Positions 13,301-23,322 of a stretch of DNA of 64,000 nt are shown here, piece by piece (the first letter of the stretch is position 1; each line of letters starts with the position of its first letter). Below the pieces are notes generated by a model, which made no database searches, had not been told where the DNA came from, and worked only from the letters and a program-made list of their open reading frames with translations. The translations under genes and the position numbers were made by a program. Origin of the DNA: Enchytraeus crypticus. Its lineage: Eukaryota; Annelida; Clitellata; Enchytraeida; Enchytraeidae. The stretch covers positions 1,908,501 through 1,972,500 of the forward strand of contig CAJHZI010000678.1 in the NCBI GenBank assembly GCA_905160935.1, written 5' to 3'.

Positions 13301-16300
13301 CATAATGCTTAAGAGGTCATAGCAATAAGTTGCTTAATCCTAGTGTAAGGACAGACTTAGGAAAGTTTTCTCTTTCTCAAAGGGAGATTTATAGATGGTA
13401 CTCTTTGAGTGAGGACGTTGTAAATGCGATGTCTGTGAATAGTTAAACAAGCTGGATGTCATAATCATGTATGATTGGGGATTGAAATAAGCCCTTGGCT
13501 TTCTTCCCTTGTTCCTGCTACCTACGTTTGAAGAAGGATTGGAATAATGAAAGATGGTAGCAGTTCTGGTAAAAATTTCATAAAACAAATAGAAGAGATT
13601 ATAGGAAATTGACAGACGATATGGTATGGGAAAGAGGGGAGTAGAGAAGGTCAATTTGCATCCTGACCCTAGTTAAATTTAGATGAAAGGGAAGATGATG
13701 ATGATGATGATGACGAAAGTTGCTGCAAGACGGCATCAGGTTCAATGCATGTTTTCAGAGTGATGACATAGCTATTTTCCATATCATGGTTGAAATAAGA
13801 TGGAGTTCTCTTTTCATGGAAACAATCCTTCGCAGTATAGAAGCAAATGACACAGATCTGCTTGTAATTATTTGTAATGTCACATGAAACAATTTCAAAG
13901 GCTTCAAAATTTAAATAAAATATTTAATAAATTAACAGAACATATAAACAAACAAACTGAATCAATAATCAACAACAACTATCGTTCTATACTCGTCCGT
14001 GACAACACCGACTAGAATTATATTTTAAAAATTAAATAAATTATTAATTAATTATTAATTCATTATTATTTCAATTATTTAAGTGTGGGTGCTTCACCTC
14101 CTGAAAGAAGCCTGATGTAGAGCAAGCGGAGTTGTTTCCAGTACATTAGCAGAGGAATTGTGGGTGGAGTCAACTCTAGGGGTGGAGTCAGTGGAGATGT
14201 GAGAGGACATCAGAGTTCTACAGGGTGTGGCTTCATCTAAACAACAACAGAGAAATATTAACAGCAATTAATTTAGAGGCTCTCAATTTTAATACACTCA
14301 AATCATTGTTGATCGTAGTTAGTACTTAGCTAAGTAGGATCAACAAGGATTTGAGAGCATTAAACATTTCATGGGAAGACGGAACGAAAGGAACTAATGA
14401 TGATGATGAATTTATAGGCTCAGTTGTCCATTTAACTCAACCATAACAGCCCGTAAGCAAGGCTATCTTAACGACACATTGAAGGCCATATTAACGACAC
14501 ACTGAAGGCCATATTGACGACACATGGAAGGCCATATTGACGACACATGGAAGGCCATATTGACGACACATGGAAGGCCAAATTAACGACACATGGAAGG
14601 CCAAATTATCGACACATTGAAGGCTATATTAACGACACATTAAAGGCCATATTAACGACACATGGAAGGCCATATTAACGACACATTGAAGGCTATATTA
14701 ACGACACATTGAAGGCCAAATTAACGACACATGGAAGGCCATATTAACGACACATTGAAGGCTATATTAACGACACATGGAAGGCCATATTCACGCCTTA
14801 TTCACGCCTTATTGGACCTATTATTCTCTAAATTATCCACTAAATATTCTTTAAATATCAGCTTCAAGTCAAGGTTCAAGGCAGTTATTGTTAATTTACA
14901 TTCTAAATCTGCCACACAGAGATAAGCTATCCTACCTGTTTCAGGCTCGTCGCAGTGTGATGGTGAGAAGAGGCGACAGAGCTTAGCCTCAGGTGAAGCT
15001 CCCAGGTTTGTGCCAAAGTTTGGCTGCGTAAAAATAAGAAACACAAATAATAATTTCATCATGAGTAACTGAAGTCAGACTCAATGATAGTAATCAATTC
15101 CCAATCATTGATAGTAATCAATTCCCAATCATTGATAGTAGTCAATTCCACTCATTGATAGTAATCATTCCCAATCATTGATAGTAATCAATTCCACTCA
15201 TTGATAGTAATCATTCCCAATCATTGATAGTAATCAATTCCACTCATTGATAGTAATCAATTCCACTCATTGATAGTAATCAATTCCACTCATTGATAGT
15301 AATCAATTCCACTCATTGATAGTAATCATTCCCAATCATTGATAGTAGTCAATTCCACTCATTGATAGTAATCAATTCCACTCATTGATAGTAATCATTC
15401 CCAATCATTGATAGTAGTCAATTCCACTCATTGATAGTAATCAATTCCACTCATTGATAGTAATCATTCCCAATCATTGATAGTAGTCAATTCCACTCAT
15501 TGATAGTAATCAATTCCACTCATTGATAGTAATCATTCCCAATCATTGAGAGTAATCAATTCCACTCATTGATAGTAATCAATTCCACTCATTGATAGTA
15601 ATCAATTCCGCTCATTGATAGTAATCAATTCCACTCATTGATAGTAATCAATTCCACTCATTGATAGTAATCAATTCCACTCATTGATAGTAATCAATTC
15701 CGCTCATTGATAGTAATCAATTCCACTCATTGATAGTAATCAATTCTGCTCATTGATAGTATTCAATTCCACTCATTGATAATAATCAATTCCGCTCATT
15801 GATAGTAATCAATTCCACTCATTGATAGTAATCAATTCCACTCATTGATAGTAACATTGGAGTATTAAGAGCTCACAAGTTTACAGGTGTAGAGATAATA
15901 ACTTTAGAGGATTAACAGCTCACCCGTTCAGAGCGGTAGAGATAGTAACATTAGAGGATTAGGAGCTCACATGCTTAGAGGAGTAGAGATAATAACATAA
16001 CAGGATTAACTATTCACCCATTTAGAGGGGTAGAGATAATAACACTAGAGGAGATTCACCCGCTTAGAGCGGTAGAGATAATAACAGTAGAGGAGATTCA
16101 CCCGTTTAGAGTGGTAGAGATAATAACACTAGAGGAGATTCACCCGTTTAGAGGGGTAGAGATAATAGCACTAGAGGAGATTCACCCGTTTAGATGGGTA
16201 GAGATAACAGAGATAGTAACACTAGGGGATTAACTAGTCACCCGTTTGGAGGGGTCAGATCTTGTGTAGTTGAGGTCAGAGCCTGCCTCGCTGGGTCGGC

Positions 16301-19300
16301 TGATGAAGCCCAGGTACTCGCTGATCGACATCTTAGCGTTGTCTGTCGGCAGTGTGATGTGACTGAGGTAGCTCCAGCCTTCCGTTAGCACAGAGGAATT
16401 AGGAAACACCATTCCAAACTCCGGCTACCATCAGACGCAACAGAATAAATATAAATAAAGTTCTGTTCAAAAGTGTCAGATATCCTGATGTAAGGATCTA
16501 TTGTCACAGGCAACCTCAGTCAATAAGGATTTGTTAGGATAAGTGGTGAATCCCAGAGCTATCACTGCATAGCATAGCATAGCATAGAATAGTATAGTAT
16601 AGGATAGCACATTATAGTATAGCACATTATAGTATAGCATAGCATAGTATAGTATAGCATAGTATAGTATAGCATAGTAGAGTATAGTATAGTAGGGTAT
16701 AGCATAGTATATAGTAGCATAGTATAGCATATATATAGAGTAGCATAGTATAGCATATCATAGTATAGTACAGTATAGCATAGCAAGTCATAATTACAGT
16801 AAGACATTAAAATACATGTATATCAATAGAACACAGTATTATCCCGTCAGTGTGCCAGTGCACAGGAGCGCCTAGTAGCAAACTTTAAGAAGACAGATTC
16901 TAAATGAACACCAGCAGCCAGTAGGGCTCACTGGTGACGGACTGATCCAGAACTACAGAGAGATGTAACTAGAGAAGCAGCAAGAAGACTACCTGCATGT
17001 AGGCGTGCTGCTCTTCAAACAGCTTCTCGTCCTCGTCTATTCTGTTCTTGCACTCAACGGCTGCACATAGCAACATCACCATCATCATCATCGTCATCAT
17101 CTTCCCTTAAATCCCAGTTTAACCAGGGTCAGGATACGAATAGACTTTCTCCAGTCCTCCCTGTCCCACACCATATCATCAGTCAAACCCTTATTTTTCA
17201 TGTCCTTCTTAATTACCGCATCCCAAGTCAATTGTGGTCTACCTATCTCTAGCTTAACATCCACCTCTTCCCTCCAAACTCTCTTCAAACACAGCAACAA
17301 ACTCGGCTAATATAATATGTATCGGCAAAGTATAGAACTACTTCAATACTACATTTGACAAGTTTACTTGACAATATCCGATGCCTAAACAGCATATAGA
17401 GGATAGCGGAAGACAGAGAAGAGTGGAGGCGATATATACCATGGACCTGCCAGTAGGCAGTGCATTAGGAGAGAGAAACACCATATACTCTAATTCTAAA
17501 AATTACTACCCTTGTTACGACATCCTTTATATTGGTACTCTAGTTATATATGTTTACTTTCTTTATTTTCTTTATATTGATTTATGCTGTGTTTGATTTC
17601 TATTGTACATGTTTCTTATTACCATGAATCTGGAGAAATACAGATTATTATTTTACGGGGCATTGAATTAGTTGTTATACCAATGTTAGCACAGCTGTGT
17701 ATTATGCAGCTATGATCAAGCATATACACTGCGTATATATAATTGATGTATAAAATTTATTACTATTTAAATAATATATTATTTCTAATATATATTAGTA
17801 TTTAACTAATATATTATTTCTTACAAATTATCAGCAACTTAACTAAATATGTAATGGATATAAATATATAAAAGCAAAAATAAGTAGAATCTTGCACAAG
17901 CACTGGTAATTTTGCTAAATAATCCTAAAAAAAAAAAAAAATACCATAATAATAACACTAAGTAATTGTCCAAGTCTAAACACAAGTCTTCCTGTATAAG
18001 AACCTGATGTGTTGAAATCTTCATCCACAATATTAGACTCCCATAGCTGACACTGGTAGTCCATATTGCTCAACTCAAATGGGTTATAACAGAGAGGAGG
18101 TGACGTCATCTGTTCCTCAGTCGATTCAATAGGCTTTGTCGTTGCTTCTACAAACATTGAGTATTTAGTATTTAACACTGCAAGAGGGTGCCCTAGTCAA
18201 TACAGAAGTGTTTTTAATACTGGAAAATTATATTTTATTAATACTTATAGCTTTTATCATCTGTAATCCTTACACTATCATTATAAAAATGGTTACTGTT
18301 TTAATCGTCTGACAATTTTATATTATTAATTAGTATACACAACTTGAAGAATCTTTAATCTCAATTGTAAAACTAAATACAATAGTTTTCATAATAATTA
18401 TAATTTTCTAGTCGTGTACACTTGGTGGTGTCAGGCCGACGAATAGACGACCTTACTGTTCCATTTTTATCTAGTCCCCTCCATGTCAACCGGAACGGCG
18501 ATTAACGGCATGCTAAAAGAAAGTTTTTACAAAATAATTTTCTAGTCGTATAAGTTCTAGTAAGCAACTATTTGTGTAAATGCTAATAAACCTGATAAAC
18601 CTTGTGCAGGAGCTTGTGCAGATTGTCTTGAGGCTGCACAACTCACAGAATCGTCCGGAAACTGCTAATCAATCAATCAATAAGAGTTTAATGGCCGGTC
18701 TCTCACCATAAGGCAATGTCAGGGACGTCTCTTGTAGAATTTACACAACAAGCGCCAGAGCACCACACGGTGATGACTGAGTATACAGAAACCACAAGAG
18801 AAACCAAGATAGAAACAGTGCAAGTCCAAACTCCAAACGATCAGACATTCTAACTCCAATATTAGCCAAGTTAACAAACAAAGCACTAAAGAATTGACTT
18901 AGCGTCTTGACCAGAAAACAGGTCAATGACAGGACAAGCCCTGAATTTTGAACCATGCAGCACTATTCCACAGATGGAACCTAACGTATCAAGATACTGG
19001 ATAAGCTCATTGCTGCTAAATTTCACAGGAAATCTAAGCTAATATCTGTAATGAAACTGTAAAATCTGAAAGAGAAATACATTCGCGATAAAATCGTACT
19101 CCCAGATGGTACAAGTCTGCATTACAGAAAAGGTTTAAATAAATTAATATCATTCATTAACTTTGGATGGGAATCTAGTTTTAGGACAGAAGTAATAAGC
19201 AATCATCGCAAATAAGTAATACACAAAAGCAAATAAACAACGATATCGCCACTGGATTGAGCCAGTAACGATGTCGGTAAGATATCAGTTTGTGCTATGC

Positions 19301-22167
19301 TCAAATCCCAGACTCGCCCATCACTGGCTGGAGCCAGTGGCGAAGTCGGTAAGATACTCGACCGCGGATCAATATATGCGGGGTTCAAATCCTGGGCTCG
19401 CCTGTTACTGACATCGCTTTCGAGTGAGGAAGCTGACGTTAACCTTAGCTTTAACAGCTTTTTTACCATCACTGATATCACTTTTGACTGACGAAACTGA
19501 TGTTAACATCAGCTTTCTTACAAATATGAAAACATGTAAGTAGACATAACAAAATTAAGCTTCCAAGGTCCTATGTTTCAAGGAGGTCACACGTACCATC
19601 GAGAAATCTCTTCCAGCATCGACAGACATCTCGTCAGATGGTAAGAAATATCTCATCGACAGGCGAGAGGCTTCATCTGCACTGCAGTCAGAGGGCAAGA
19701 GGAATCTGCGAGACAAACGGGAACCATCGTCCATCACAACACTTTGCTTGCTGTCAGCCACTCCAGCCTCGGAACGACTCGCGTCCATCGTGTCAGTCTC
19801 AGACCAGGTTGAAGACTTGGTGGAGTGACTGGTGAAGCCTGAGTGGCTCTTAGAAGCAGCACAAACGATGCTGATATTTCTGCTAGCAGCAACACTTTCA
19901 ACATTTGCTTTTTTCTTATTCTGAACTGGTTCTGGTACTTTGAACAAACTAACGGGGGCAACTTGGTTGAGAGAAACTACGCTGTCCGATGAAAGAGTTT
20001 GAAGCAGCGATTCACTCAATGGAGTTATGTTGGTCAGAGACGTAGAATCCTTGCTGCTCTGATTCATAGAATCTTTGCTGCTCTGATTCATAGAATCTTT
20101 GCTGCTCTGCATCATATCAGCAGGTTGACAGGAGTTCTTTGAACAAACAGAAGCTCTCACTGCCGCACTATCCAAATCATTACTTTTAGGAGAGGAATTC
20201 TGACCAGCAGATGAATTGTTTGAAATTCCAGTTTTCTTATATTGCTCAAATTTCGCAAGCATTTCAGAAAAAGATTTTAGTTTTGATTCGGTAGGAGATC
20301 TGGAATCTTCACTGCCCTGATGATCGGCTTTTGTTTCTACGCTCTTCTGTTTACTCGTTACATCTCTAGCTCTAGTCTTCTGCAACGGATCAGCGTTCTC
20401 TTTATCGTGTAACGCTCTCTGTTTAGAGCTGGAACCGTCCAGTACCTGAGCCTTATCTACTTTATCAGCTTTTCTATTCCTCTTCTTCTTCTCGCCCATA
20501 ACAACAGCTTCAGCAGTGATGTCAGCTGATTGGCCTATATCAGCATCACTCAAAGATTTTCTGCCGTCAAGATGATCGCAGTCGGTCATAGTATTGCTGC
20601 AAGATTTTAAAATACCTTCAAAAGAGCAAGACTTGCCAGCTTCATGATTTACATCAGTTCTAATTTCAGAACAATCAACTGAGTGAATAAATGATCTGTT
20701 TTTTTCCTGAGCTTTGAGATCTTTCGGCACAGTCAGCCCTTGATCCTCCTTCAAATTTTCTTTCTGTATACTCTCAGTTCCATTAAGTTCGATTCTATCA
20801 TGAGATAAAGACTGAGGAGAAATGAAAGTCACAGCATCGTTCCCTTCTAGTTCTTCTTTTAGGTTACCTTAACAGGTAAAATACAATCTTGTCAAAACCT
20901 TCCAACCTACATTTTTAAGAAATTACAAAACTACACAGAATCCACAGTAGAAATTAAAATTAAATATACTTATTTGTTAACTGGAAGCCTATGCTCCAGA
21001 AATTTCTGCAATATTTTCTAGTCCCAACCCTCGTTAAACAGGGATTAAAGAGAAGAAGAAGATGATGAAACTTATTTGTTAATTGATAGTGGGCACAAAA
21101 TGGATTTTATTACATTACTCATCCAGCAGGAAACAACCCAGCTTATATCATTACACAAGGTTTGGACAAACCCATATTTGCTTGCTATCCTCAACATTAA
21201 TAATTAATATTCTAAATATTCCTTATTCTATTTATTGCTTCTATTTTTATTTTCTATTTTATTTTTTTATTATTATATTTTTGATTTATTATTCTATTTT
21301 TTGCTTCTAGCTTCATAACACTTCACATAAAATCTCATCTGTTTGCATTACTGCAAGGTGGCCAACTAGATATGATACTGTGTGTCACCTTTGACAACCT
21401 AGCATGTTTGTGGGTTGTGTTTTGTATAGCTCTGTATGAATAATACTGAAATAAACATAGTTTCTCTCTTTTTCTCTCTCACTCTCTCCCTCAAAATGAT
21501 GTCTCTAGCAGTAAATGGACGAAGTCTTAGATATCTAAGTTCGAAAAGGTACAAATAAGTCTTAACTCTAACGTATACCTTATGCAAATCAGTAAAAGAA
21601 ATTTTCAATCTCCTCTAGAGAATAGCACTTCAACAACATCCAAACTAAAGAAAAATTTATAAAAACAGATGCAAAACATTCACTATGGAAATTTATGAAT
21701 CCACCCGACTGAAGTTTGAATGCACATCACATGATGTGCATTCAAATTAAGGTTTTAAAAAGGTCACACACTGAACCAATACCTGCAACAGATTTTTCCA
21801 CTAAGCTCCTTCCAGAGATATCCTCAGAGACAGAGGCGTCTGTGGACTGACCCGGCCATATTGAAGTCATACACGTCACGAACTCGTCACCCAACGAGAA
21901 CGTTATTGAGTTTTCTGAAATAACCTGAGACTTTCCAACACTCCTAACCGTCGTCTCGTTAAACGTCTGCGACTTCTCTGTCTCGTTCAAACTTCGTAAC
22001 TCCATAGTTGTAGTAAGCCTGGCATCCTCGGGATTAGCATCAACTGAGGGCTTCTTCATAAAGTGATCGGATGGTAAAAGCCATGATGTTCTAGACATGC
22101 CTAAATGTTTAATAGGACTTGCGTTAGAAATAAAGTAAAACTAAATATCATGGTGTATTTGTGTGTG

Positions 22168-22203
<36 letters not shown>

Positions 22204-22250
22204 TACATATAATTTTTTATATATATATATATTAATACATATATATATTA

Positions 22251-22324
<74 letters not shown>

Positions 22325-23322
22325 TGTATACTATCTCCTCATGTAGATCTTTAAATCCTTATATTATTCAAAACTGCAAAATCAAATAGAAATAAACAGA
22401 AATGGATATAACAATTAATTAGTTATTTATTTTAAATATAAATATAATGGTAATATTCAACTGTTATTGTATAATTTAATTTATAATATAAAATGATAGT
22501 AGAAATTGAGTACCTTCTAGTAAGTCATCTGGAATAAGACCGAGGGAAGATCGTGTTGAATCAAATGATGCATTGAGGTCATCCATCACAACTTTAGCTC
22601 CCATTCTGCAAGAAGACAATTACTAATAAAAATCATTCAAGAAAATTTTGCTTAGTATCATAGGGCAGTACCTTCCATATGCCTAGATATTACTGGATAT
22701 TACTATTCAAGACAATAATGCAACGAAGTCTGAAAAAGAAAGCTCTAGCAAAAGAAGGAGTGCCTGAGTTAGATCATGAAACTGATCTAAACAATATTCT
22801 TTGCCAATTTTATAAAATCATAAATTAATAAGTTAAATAATAATATGAGGTTCAATAGGATTTGGAAATAATTTTACAAATATTATATTAGTACAGTAAT
22901 TATATATTTAAAGTAAAACAAACTAAATTAGCTTTAAGCAAATCATCAAATTTTGAGATCAAATGGCATAGCTATGACACAGTGTGTGCCGGAAGGAAGA
23001 ATATGTACATAGTTATATTTGTAAATAATTTGCATAATCATGTATTTTCACTCTTGAATGAGTCATTTAATGGGGGGCATGAAGAAGGCTAGACTCACCT
23101 AGGGGGCAACATTTCCCCAGGTCTCAATGAAGAAGCAGCTTGAGGCAGAGGTGTCCTTAGAATACTGTCTGAATTAAACACACTGTCGCCGTGTTCCGAA
23201 TGTAACGCCAAACAACTCTCATTTCCATTCCAGTCTCCAAGACTTGACTCAAATTTCTCATCATTCAATTCTGGAAATGAACTCACTGCAGATCTGATTG
23301 TCTTACCGTTTTTATCAGACAT
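694..23322 (-). CDS. CEP192: Centrosomal protein CEP192/SPD-2, 23 coding exons, 3' end beyond window
   Basis: CEP192 (SPD-2) is the centriole and pericentriolar scaffold that recruits PLK4, Aurora A and PLK1 and the gamma-tubulin machinery. Exons in transcript order: 23322-23099, 22605-22514, 22100-21783, 20855-19597, 18661-18601, 18147-18004, 17060-16993, 16424-16242, 15023-14936, 14236-14098, 13260-10955, 10340-10099, 9190-9056, 8542-8411, 7238-7064, 6482-6302, 5818-5612, 4690-4523, 3786-3705, 3242-3084, 2407-2230, 1443-1361, 839-694. All introns are GT-AG and every phase agrees, giving 6,770 nt (2,256 codons plus two bases) without a stop. Recalled human CEP192 aligns piecewise, most clearly at IPLSGYGG and FYGDEISR. 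The start ATG has an in-frame TAA eight codons upstream. The human protein is about 2,540 residues, so several hundred C-terminal residues should lie to the left. The donors of exons 12 and 17 are the least certain borders. Confidence 0.93.
862..1096 (-). mobile_element. SINE-B copy 1, near full length
   Basis: In minus orientation it starts with a tRNA-like head (A-box-like TAGCGTAGGGG; B-box-like GGTTTGAATC) and ends in TTGATCATTGCGCTATAATG. It matches the other SINE-B copies listed here. Confidence 0.8.
1286..1375 (-). repeat. 55-bp tandem duplication spanning the CEP192 exon 22 donor
   Basis: The 31-bp core AACTGAAACAAGATCTACCT... occurs at 1288-1318 and 1343-1373, offset 55 bp. The right copy contains the true exon end (1361) and GTAGAT donor. 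The left copy repeats exon end and donor inside the intron. Confidence 0.8.
1543..1683 (+). mobile_element. SINE-A copy 1, full length
   Basis: It has head GGCTGGAGCCAGTGGC, A-box-like TGGCGACGTCGG, B-box GGTTCAAATCC and tail GAGGAAACTGACGTTA...AGCTTTACCAGCTTTT. It lies in a CEP192 intron. Confidence 0.85.
2019..2147 (+). mobile_element. SINE-A copy 2, diverged
   Basis: It has the same head and tail as copy 1, with several changes in the B-box region. It lies 73 bases from exon 21 of CEP192. Confidence 0.8.
2720..3083 (-). repeat. Minisatellite made of exon 20 end plus splice donor
   Basis: About eight imperfect units (up to 46 bp, shortened units also present) read in CEP192 sense as ATAAGCTGTGGAGAAAAG, TTC(C/T)ATGTGAGTAG and ATATCAATCAATCAATCA. 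The first part is the 3' end of exon 20 (3084-3242) and GTGAGT is its donor. The array directly follows the real junction and fills most of intron 20. Confidence 0.88.
4120..4465. repeat. 13-bp minisatellite (GCAATGTATCGTA), about 26 units
   Basis: Units vary mainly at the two bases after GTAT (CG or TG). Because 13 is not a multiple of 3 and the unit lacks minus-strand stops, all three minus frames stay open, which produces spurious ORFs of 80 to 271 residues. It sits about 60 bases after the exon 18 donor of CEP192. Confidence 0.9.
4694..4995. repeat. TACAATACAG repeat tract interrupted by SINE-A
   Basis: Imperfect 5/10-bp TACAA/TACAG repeats lie on both sides (4694-4787 and 4932-4995) of a SINE-A copy, so the SINE inserted into an existing tract. 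The tract adjoins the acceptor of exon 18. Confidence 0.75.
4788..4931 (+). mobile_element. SINE-A copy 3, full length
   Basis: It has a complete head, A-box-like and B-box-like segments (GGTTCAAATC) and tail. It is inserted in the TACAATACAG tract. Confidence 0.85.
7480..8398. repeat. GATTA-based satellite filling CEP192 intron 14
   Basis: About 920 bp of GAGATTAGATTA and GAGATTATAT modules in varying order. It begins 12 bases after the exon 14 donor and makes up most of the 1.17-kb intron. No gene or other element is visible in it. Confidence 0.92.
8560..9010. repeat. CAACAATAGCAA minisatellite filling CEP192 intron 13
   Basis: About 450 bp of AACAACAATAGC and AACAAAACAATAGC modules lie between the exon 13 donor (9055) and the exon 14 acceptor (8543). 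The minus strand encodes only Leu/Cys/Tyr/Val-rich spurious peptides. Confidence 0.92.
9684..9809 (+). mobile_element. SINE-A copy 4, 5' slightly shortened
   Basis: GGAGCCAGTGGCGATGTCGG, B-box-like GAGTTCAAATTC and a degraded tail. It lies in CEP192 intron 12. Confidence 0.8.
9847..10080. repeat. 20-bp minisatellite (TAAATCATAGGTCACACATG), about 12 units
   Basis: Regular 20-bp units with few changes start about 20 bases after the inferred exon 12 donor of CEP192 (10098). In gene sense the unit contains ATGTGTGACC, a weak donor-like string. Confidence 0.88.
10392..10531 (-). mobile_element. SINE-A copy 5, full length
   Basis: Reverse orientation: tail AAAGCTGGTAAGGCTAAGG, B-box complement GGATTTGAACC, head CCACTGGCTCCAGCC. 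It lies between CEP192 exons 12 and 11. Confidence 0.85.
10955..14236 (-). CDS. CEP192: CEP192 exons 10-11, including a 2,306-nt central exon
   Basis: Exon 10 (139 nt) and the very long exon 11 encode residues about 813-1627. The start of exon 11 reads [20 protein letters not shown] and continues with [16 protein letters not shown]. This matches the human stretch STIASAIAEASVNTDPSQLAAMIKALSNK, which fixes both the frame and the gene identity. The rest is Ser/Arg/Gly/Asn-rich, predicted disordered, with imperfect repeats around NRTGS (about 11640-11710) and many SR, TS and SxR sites that could be phosphorylated. The exon ends at a GTGATT donor. An ORF continues 50 nt past that donor but loses homology there. 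Confidence 0.88.
13555..13715 (+). mobile_element. LINE-F 3' end with GAT tail
   Basis: It is similar to 17085-17300 and 42680-42880 in opposite orientation: GACAGACGATATGGTATGG, ...CATCCTGACCCTAGTTAAA, then a GATGAT run. It is decayed and lies in CEP192 intron 10. Confidence 0.65.
14450..14800. repeat. 23-bp minisatellite (ATTAACGACACATGGAAGGCCAT)
   Basis: About 15 units with small changes (TTGAC/TTAAC, TTGAA/TGGAA) in CEP192 intron 9, starting about 135 bases after the exon 9 donor. Confidence 0.88.
14936..18147 (-). CDS. CEP192: CEP192 exons 6-9, Aurora A-binding-like segment (residues about 652-812)
   Basis: These exons align with the human segment around the Aurora A-binding region. 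DEDFNTS followed by [18 protein letters not shown] corresponds to human [42 protein letters not shown] followed by SDPSKRPNFG corresponds to human LGEFFAQRSEALG and VKRPSFG. The exons are short (144, 68, 183 and 88 nt) and all phases match. The role in activating Aurora A at centrosomes is inferred from the family. Introns 7 to 9 contain LINE-F and LINE-E fragments and several tandem arrays. The array that touches the exon 8 donor is listed separately. Confidence 0.82.
15080..15855. repeat. 23-bp minisatellite (TCATTGATAGTAATCAATTCCAC), about 33 units
   Basis: About 775 bp of highly regular units, with a shortened variant (ATTCCCAATCATTGATAG) recurring at intervals as part of a higher-order pattern. 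It lies in CEP192 intron 8. Confidence 0.92.
15856..16241 (-). repeat. 42-bp minisatellite containing the CEP192 exon 8 end and donor
   Basis: About nine units read in gene sense as CTCTAAACGGGTGAATCTCC and TCTAGTGTTATTATCTCTAC. The true junction at 16242 reads CCAAACGG followed by GTGACT. The array abuts the exon, and each unit keeps AAACGG followed by GTGA. Confidence 0.85.
16560..16790. repeat. TAGCATAGTA pentamer repeat
   Basis: About 230 bp of TAGTA/TAGCA pentamers in CEP192 intron 7. Minus-strand ORFs here are Tyr/Leu/Met-rich artefacts. Confidence 0.88.
17085..17300 (-). mobile_element. LINE-F ORF2 C-terminus and GAT tail
   Basis: The minus frame encodes [20 protein letters not shown], then [19 protein letters not shown] and KLGFKGR followed by a stop. 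This resembles the C-terminal end of LINE reverse transcriptases. The stop is followed by a GAT microsatellite (17072-17098 on plus as ATC). It lies in CEP192 intron 6. Confidence 0.8.
17385..17485 (+). mobile_element. LINE-E 3' end fragment
   Basis: GCGGAAGACAGAGAAGAGTG to ACCATGGACCTGCCAGTAGG, then GAGAGA. This is the coding tail ([14 protein letters not shown]) of the LINE-E family. Confidence 0.7.
18601..23322 (-). CDS. CEP192: CEP192 exons 1-5, disordered N-terminal region (residues 1-651)
   Basis: This part encodes a low-complexity, Ser/Asp/Glu-rich region without folded domains, as expected for the N-terminal half of CEP192, which carries short kinase-docking motifs. Exon 2 has an acidic stretch, [20 protein letters not shown]. 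Exon 3 carries [13 protein letters not shown]. Exon 4 is 1,259 nt and contains the similar motifs [13 protein letters not shown] and [13 protein letters not shown], so a Leu-Pro-Ser-Asp signature recurs three times and may be a repeated docking motif (inference). Exon 4 also holds a 24-bp unit repeated three times (about 20038-20110) that encodes SKDSMNQS. Exon 5 is only 61 nt and is supported by matching phases on both sides. The large introns here carry SINE-A copies and an AT tract. Confidence 0.85.
19251..19519 (+). mobile_element. SINE-A copy 6 interrupted by a younger SINE-A copy
   Basis: An older, diverged SINE-A (19251-19325 and 19466-19519) is split by a second SINE-A. The host copy lost part of its internal region before the insertion. 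The two halves line up as one element once the inner copy is removed. Confidence 0.85.
19326..19465 (+). mobile_element. SINE-A copy 7, nested, with 8-bp target duplication
   Basis: A full-length copy flanked by CCATCACT at 19318-19325 and 19466-19473. The perfect direct repeat and the near-consensus sequence point to a fairly recent retroposition. Confidence 0.9.
22165..22325. repeat. AT dinucleotide tract in CEP192 intron 2
   Basis: Nearly pure TA/AT repeats interrupted by TTAATACATATA segments. The apparent Tyr/Ile ORF is an artefact. Confidence 0.95.

Noticed and set aside
15080-15855. Regularly spaced repeats resembling a CRISPR array
   Set aside because: Units are contiguous 23-bp tandem copies with no unique spacers and no cas genes, in a eukaryotic intron.
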